Positions 44,012 to 47,727 of a stretch of DNA of 47,727 nucleotides are shown here, one piece after another; position 1 is the first letter of the stretch, and every line of letters begins with the position of its first letter. The stretch is taken from contig CANDJC010000023.1 of the NCBI GenBank assembly GCA_947384955.1, positions 1 to 47,727 on the forward strand. The letters run 5' to 3'. Made by a program: the position numbers and the translations under genes. This DNA is from an uncultured Eubacterium sp. Its GTDB lineage: Bacteria; Bacillota; Clostridia; Lachnospirales; Lachnospiraceae. The notes under the pieces were generated by a model. The model was not told where the DNA came from. It saw only the letters and a list, made by a program, of their open reading frames with translations, and ran no database searches.

Positions 44012-44046
44012 AATGATTTCCTCCTAATTTTTATTCACCATGCTGT

Positions 44047-45459
44047 TTATAAACAATAACATACCTTGCCCGGATTCAGAATCATCTTCGGGTCAAATAC
44101 ACGCTTGATTCCTTCCATAATAGCCATGTTTGTTTTTCCGACAGATTCTGTCAGATATTTTACTTTGCCCATGCCAATGCCATGCTCGCCGGAAACAAGC
44201 CCGCCGCAGTCTGTTGCTTCCTTATATATAATGTCAAAGAATTTATCCACGCGTTTTTTAAATTCCTCTTCTTCTAAGTCATTCGAACACTGGTAAATAT
44301 GCAGGTTTCCGTCTCCGGCATGGCCAAACGACTTGATTTCCAGCCCGCATTCTTTCCCGGCCTTATTGACAAATTCCAGATAATCCGCAATCTTATTCAC
44401 CGGTACAACGACGTCGCATTCATCTAACAGCTTCGTTTCTTCCATAATGGCTTCTAAGAACGAAGACCTTGCCGCCCATGCGTCTTTCATCTTAGACGGC
44501 GTATCCGCGACAAGCACGTCAATCGCGCCTGCTTCTACTACAAGCTCCGCCGCCTGTTCCACCAGCGAATCCACTTCATCTTCCGAATTGCCGTCTAACG
44601 TTACAAGCAGATATGCGCCGATTTGTATGCCTTCGAGTTCCTGAGGGAATACGGACTTTCCGATATAGCGCTCGGATGCGAGTACAATTTCCCGCTCCAT
44701 AAATTCAATCGCCTGAGGCTCCATATGTGCCATTTTAAATTTCGGAACCGCTGCAAGCGCTGTATGGAGGTCTTCAAACGGAATAATCAAAGAAGCCGCA
44801 GCCTTTGGAGCCGGTATGATTTTTAACGTCAGTTCTGTAATAATTCCAAGCGTTCCTTCCGAACCAGTCATCAGATTCAAAAGGGAATAGCCGGACGATG
44901 TTTTCGAAACCGTAGCTCCGAAGCGCGTAATCTCTCCTGTAGGCAGCACGACTGTCATTGCCCGTACATAGTCACGGGTTGCGCCGTATTTGACCGCACG
45001 CATGCCGCCGGCATTTGTCGCCACATTTCCGCCCACACATGCAAACTTTTCACCCGGGTCTGGCGGATAAAGCATTCCTTTTGTCAGACAGTCTTCCGCA
45101 AGGTCATTTAACAGAACGCCCGCTTCAATTTCCACTACAAAATTTTCCAAGTCGTAAGACTTAATTTTGTTCATTTTGGAAATATCGATTAAAACGCCTC
45201 CGCAGACCGGAACCGCGCCGCCTGCAAGCCCTGTCCCGGCTCCTCTCGGCGTGACCGGAATATTGTTGTCATAGCAGATTTTCATAATCTTTGACACTTC
45301 CTGCGTCGAGCGCGGCTGTACGGCTAAATCCGGCATACGCGTTCCATAAATCGGCATCTCGTCTTTTGCATAGTCCGGATTGATGTCTTCTCCCAAAAAG
45401 ACATATTCCGAAGCTGCCTGAATCTGTTCGATAATTTCTGGTGTCAGCTGATTGTACAT
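44047..45459 (-). CDS. lctD: FAD-linked lactate dehydrogenase (GlcD/LctD type)
   Basis: 470 residues. FAD-binding type 4 domain: VTPRGAGTGLAGGAVPVCGG, YPPDPGEKFACVGGNVATNA and GSEGTLGIITELTLKIIP; C-terminal cap with FGHAGDGNLHIY, VSGEHGIGMGKVKYL and FDPKMILNPGKVC. Oxidises D-lactate (or glycolate) to pyruvate and passes electrons to Etf, whose genes follow 35 bases later. In Acetobacterium-type systems the LctD-EtfAB complex confurcates electrons to NAD. The symbol rests on operon context; glcD is the alternative name. Confidence 0.9.
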   Translation of the reverse strand: MYNQLTPEIIEQIQAASEYVFLGEDINPDYAKDEMPIYGTRMPDLAVQPRSTQEVSKIMKICYDNNIPVTPRGAGTGLAGGAVPVCGGVLIDISKMNKIKSYDLENFVVEIEAGVLLNDLAEDCLTKGMLYPPDPGEKFACVGGNVATNAGGMRAVKYGATRDYVRAMTVVLPTGEITRFGATVSKTSSGYSLLNLMTGSEGTLGIITELTLKIIPAPKAAASLIIPFEDLHTALAAVPKFKMAHMEPQAIEFMEREIVLASERYIGKSVFPQELEGIQIGAYLLVTLDGNSEDEVDSLVEQAAELVVEAGAIDVLVADTPSKMKDAWAARSSFLEAIMEETKLLDECDVVVPVNKIADYLEFVNKAGKECGLEIKSFGHAGDGNLHIYQCSNDLEEEEFKKRVDKFFDIIYKEATDCGGLVSGEHGIGMGKVKYLTESVGKTNMAIMEGIKRVFDPKMILNPGKVCYCL

Positions 45460-45531
45460 TTTGTAACCTCCTTAAATCCCAGCCCTGCGGCATCCTGCGC
45501 ATACGGGCATTTTACATATATCTGATATTTG

Positions 45532-47076
45532 TTATAAACCCAGACAGGCCCCTGCATAGCAGATAATGCCTGCCAAAATTACATAGAATAGAAAGAACTT
45601 CAATACTGCACTCAGTATTCTGCTCTCAGACCCGACCGCGCCAATCGCTCCGGCTCCGATTGCAATTCCCTGCGGACAAATCATCTTGCCGATACCGGCC
45701 CCCATTACATTTGCCGCCGCCATCCATGACGCATCCAGGCCAAGCGCCGCGGCTGTCTCACTCTGCAGACCGCCGAACAGCACACAGGTCGATGTACCGG
45801 AGCCTGTGACAAACGCTCCGAGTGCTCCTATCAAAGGCGCAATGAACGGATAAAACGAGCCTGTCACTGCTACAAGAAATTTAGCAATATCTGAAATCAT
45901 TCCGCTGTAGCTCATAATCTTTGCCGCCGCCATAACCGAGCAGATTGTAAGCACGGTTTTCCAGTATTTTTTAACTGTTTCCACAAATACAGATACCATA
46001 TCTGAAACCGCGGCTCCCTGTATGCATCCTCCGATAAGCGCTGCTGCCAGAATCATAACTCCCGGCGTATTAATCCAGCTGAAACTGAGCGCATTCCCGC
46101 CTTCCCCGGCATAGACCGTCACAGTGCTTTTTATCCCTGCAATCGCCTGATGTACCGGCGGGCACAGTGTAGAAGTAAAAATCAGCAGGAGAAATATGAG
46201 CAGAAAAGAACTCCATGCCTTTAAGCCGTCTGCGGCGCTTATCGTTTCATTTCCTCCTTTTTCACCGGATTCAATCGCATATGCTTCATCCGGTTCTTTG
46301 TTAAAAATCTTAGCCGCTGCTATCATGCATCCCATAGAACAAATCGAGCCAATGATATCCGGCAGCTCCGGTCCGATAAAGCGCGCTGTTAAAAACCACG
46401 GTACGGTAAATGAAAGCGACGCTGTAAGTGTCATCGGCAGCATTCCTTTTAAAGCCTTTATCCCTTTCCCGCAGATACAGACCATCAAAAACGGCGAAAG
46501 AAATGTCAGAATAAACTGAATCAGCACCACATCTCCAGACAGCGCAAGCAGCTCTGTACCTGTTACGGATGCCAGCGTAACCGTCGGCACTCCGACCGAG
46601 CCAAATGCAGTCGGCGTGGAATTTACCACAAGACAGCCAAGCACCGCACGCACAGGGTCTAATCCAATCCCCGCTAACATGGATGCCGGAATTGCCACCG
46701 CTGTTCCAAACCCGGCCATTCCTTCCATAAAATTTCCAAATCCCCAGCCAATCATCAGAGCCAGCACTCTTTTATCTCTTGAAACTGTGGCAAGCATTTT
46801 TTTAATCAAATCCATTGCCCCGGTTTTCAGCGTCAGATTGTAAGTAAACAGGGCCGCTATAATGACCAGGCAAATCGGCCACAGCGCATTCAAAACCCCT
46901 TCCAGTGCGGCTGTCACGGTACACAGAGCGCTTAATTTCCAGTAACCGGCCGCTAACACCATCGTAAGCAGCATCGCAGTTACACACGCCTTATGCCCCG
47001 CCATCTTTAAGCCGCTTAATGCTGCAATCAGCCAGATAATCGGCAGCATCGCCAGCAAAAATTTTAAAAACAGCAA
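45532..47076 (-). CDS. lctP: Lactate permease (LctP/LldP family)
   Basis: About 514 residues, 12 or more membrane helices. FMEGMAGFGTAVAIPASMLA, LGCLVVNSTPTAFGSVGVPT, GALGAFVTGSGTSTCVLFGG and the C-terminal NVMGAGIGKMICPQGIAIGA are characteristic of the lactate/proton symporter family. First gene of the lactate operon. Start uncertain: TTG at 47076 has GGGGAGAGTA before it; the longest frame begins at a TTG inside an operator (47109), and an ATG at 47049 lacks an RBS. Confidence 0.93.
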   Translation of the reverse strand: MLFLKFLLAMLPIIWLIAALSGLKMAGHKACVTAMLLTMVLAAGYWKLSALCTVTAALEGVLNALWPICLVIIAALFTYNLTLKTGAMDLIKKMLATVSRDKRVLALMIGWGFGNFMEGMAGFGTAVAIPASMLAGIGLDPVRAVLGCLVVNSTPTAFGSVGVPTVTLASVTGTELLALSGDVVLIQFILTFLSPFLMVCICGKGIKALKGMLPMTLTASLSFTVPWFLTARFIGPELPDIIGSICSMGCMIAAAKIFNKEPDEAYAIESGEKGGNETISAADGLKAWSSFLLIFLLLIFTSTLCPPVHQAIAGIKSTVTVYAGEGGNALSFSWINTPGVMILAAALIGGCIQGAAVSDMVSVFVETVKKYWKTVLTICSVMAAAKIMSYSGMISDIAKFLVAVTGSFYPFIAPLIGALGAFVTGSGTSTCVLFGGLQSETAAALGLDASWMAAANVMGAGIGKMICPQGIAIGAGAIGAVGSESRILSAVLKFFLFYVILAGIICYAGACLGL

Positions 47077-47095
47077 TACTCTCCCCGCCTTTCGA

Positions 47096-47110
47096 ATTGG
47101 ATTACCCAAT
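47096..47110. promoter_or_regulatory. Lactate operon operator O1
   Basis: ATTGGATTACCCAAT, one base off the perfect palindrome of the other two sites. It lies about 90-105 bases into the transcript, just before the permease start. Confidence 0.65.
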
Positions 47111-47178
47111 TTGAGTTTAATTCCATTTTTTCTTTGATTTTTTGTATTTTAATGGCATATTTCTGGTATTAAGTTCTT

Positions 47179-47193
47179 ATTGGGTCACCCAAT
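47179..47193. promoter_or_regulatory. Lactate operon operator O2
   Basis: Perfect palindrome ATTGGGTCACCCAAT. It begins about 13 bases past the -10 hexamer, so a bound protein would block transcription start. The GT-N-AC core fits the FadR branch of GntR regulators, which control lactate genes in many bacteria. Confidence 0.75.
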
Positions 47194-47206
47194 TAAGGTT
47201 AGTTTT

Positions 47207-47234
47207 ATTATAACACTCTCCAATAAAAGCGCAA
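47207..47234 (-). promoter_or_regulatory. Promoter of the lactate utilisation operon
   Basis: Minus strand TTGCGC (47229-47234), 16 bases, consensus TATAAT (47207-47212). Transcription would begin near 47200, with a leader of about 125 bases to the permease start. Confidence 0.65.
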
Positions 47235-47299
47235 GTATTTTTTGAAATTCCAGCATATTTCACGAATTTAGGTGTCGGTTTTTGTAGATTATTTCCAGT

Positions 47300-47314
47300 A
47301 TTGGGTTACCCAAT
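47300..47314. promoter_or_regulatory. Lactate operon operator O3
   Basis: Perfect palindrome ATTGGGTTACCCAAT, about 100 bases upstream of the predicted transcription start and 121 bases from O2. Three sites around one promoter suggest DNA looping, or shared control of the divergent gene at 47583. Confidence 0.7.
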
Positions 47315-47384
47315 ATTTTTTCTGGTGAGTCATATAGGATGATATTTGGATGTTTGGATACTGTGACATCCTGGCCCCTCGGAT

Positions 47385-47508
47385 GCCGTAGAAGGGGATT
47401 TGCCAGGTCTTGCGGCGGCTGTTCCAGAATGTTAAGAATCCCCTTCCACGGCTGGTTTTGGATAACGCTGCAATTTTCCTTCCACGGCTGGTTTTTGGAT
47501 AACGCTGC
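47385..47508. repeat. Repeat cluster upstream of the divergent membrane protein gene
   Basis: Two direct copies of CCTTCCACGGCTGGTTTTGG with the following bases (47442-47471 and 47478-47508, period 36). An inverted copy of the first part lies at 47385-47400, pairing with 47437-47452 at 15 of 16 bases. An open frame across it on the minus strand has no family features, and I do not call it a gene. Confidence 0.65.
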
Positions 47509-47582
47509 GAAACTGCTTTCTTTTTTGAAGAAAAGGATATATAATAAAGCAGCGGAAAATTGGAGATTGAGAGGATAGAACA

Positions 47583-47727
47583 ATGTTCAAAATAAGAAAT
47601 TATAAATTAGGTTTTGATATATGGGGACTGACCTTGTTTTTGGCAGTCATGCTCCCTAATTTTATATGGTTCGCTGTTCCTGCTGTTAATGATGTGCTAA
47701 GGAAGAAATCAGTAACTCCCCTTGTAG
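47583..47727 (+). CDS. Membrane protein, N-terminal fragment (cut by the window edge)
   Basis: First 48 residues, starting MFKIRNYKLGFDIWGLTLFL with a membrane helix continuing AVMLPNFIWFAV. RBS GAGAGGATAGAACA before the ATG. It resembles the start of a conserved, uncharacterised clostridial membrane protein. It is the only well-supported plus-strand gene in the window and is divergent from the lactate operon. Confidence 0.75.
   Translation, partial: MFKIRNYKLGFDIWGLTLFLAVMLPNFIWFAVPAVNDVLRKKSVTPLV

Noticed and set aside
47377-47510. CRISPR array
   Set aside because: Only two direct copies with a 6-base spacer and one inverted copy; no spacers of CRISPR length and no cas genes.
47260-47583. 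107-codon minus-strand ORF with repeated NQPWK
   Set aside because: The repeat comes from a DNA repeat cluster, the frame covers operator O3, and no RBS or family match is seen.

Overview
The window looks like chromosomal DNA from a Gram-positive, anaerobic Clostridia member, most likely Lachnospiraceae. This is inferred from strong AGGAGG-type ribosome binding sites, moderate GC content, 7TM-type hybrid histidine kinases, an Etf-linked lactate oxidation operon and family-level protein resemblance. No rRNA or tRNA gene is visible, so the genus cannot be fixed. Almost every gene lies on the minus strand, so each operon is read from high to low coordinates.

Layout. (a) 1-0.3 kb: a non-coding structured inverted-repeat element cut by the window edge. 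(b) 0.27-8.2 kb: an MBOAT O-acyltransferase and three signalling genes (chemotaxis receptor, hybrid histidine kinase, EAL phosphodiesterase). (c) 8.4-30.4 kb: a surface polysaccharide/glycan locus. In transcription order it holds a Wzz-like chain-length protein, a fused GT4, a methyltransferase, GT2, a Wzy/WaaL-like polymerase or ligase, a capsule-type transferase, GT2, heptose synthesis (HldE, GmhA), a GT9 heptosyltransferase-like protein, an FkbM methyltransferase, two GT2 genes, an ABC flippase, a DegT aminotransferase, a deleted WbqC remnant, an ATP-grasp ligase, a DegT-like protein, a formyltransferase and a membrane acyltransferase. An XRE regulator (30.5-30.9 kb) sits at its head. (d) 31.4-35.5 kb: a tightly overlapping GntR regulator / P-loop NTPase / TPR operon with a conflict-system look. 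(e) 35.7-36.0 kb: remains of an MntA-HepT toxin-antitoxin pair. (f) 36.0-39.05 kb: a RiPP locus with an ACGX-repeat precursor peptide, a radical SAM/SPASM maturase, an MDR oxidoreductase and a PPOX-ferredoxin fusion. (g) 39.5-47.1 kb: a lactate utilisation operon (permease, FAD lactate dehydrogenase, EtfB, EtfA, acyl-CoA dehydrogenase, LarA-type racemase) under a promoter with three copies of one palindromic operator. (h) A divergent membrane protein starts at the right edge.

Main points. Two genes of the glycan locus, the acyltransferase and the FkbM methyltransferase, are each split exactly at a long poly-G tract. Adding one G restores one full-length protein in each case, so they look like phase-variable genes caught in the OFF state. 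A third GT2 gene carries a one-base frameshift in an A run; its lost C-terminus fills what looks like an intergenic gap. The glycan likely contains heptose and an amino sugar that is formylated or amino-acylated. The best candidate for little-described biology is the ACGX peptide locus at 36-39 kb, followed by the GntR-NTPase-TPR operon and the poly-G switches.
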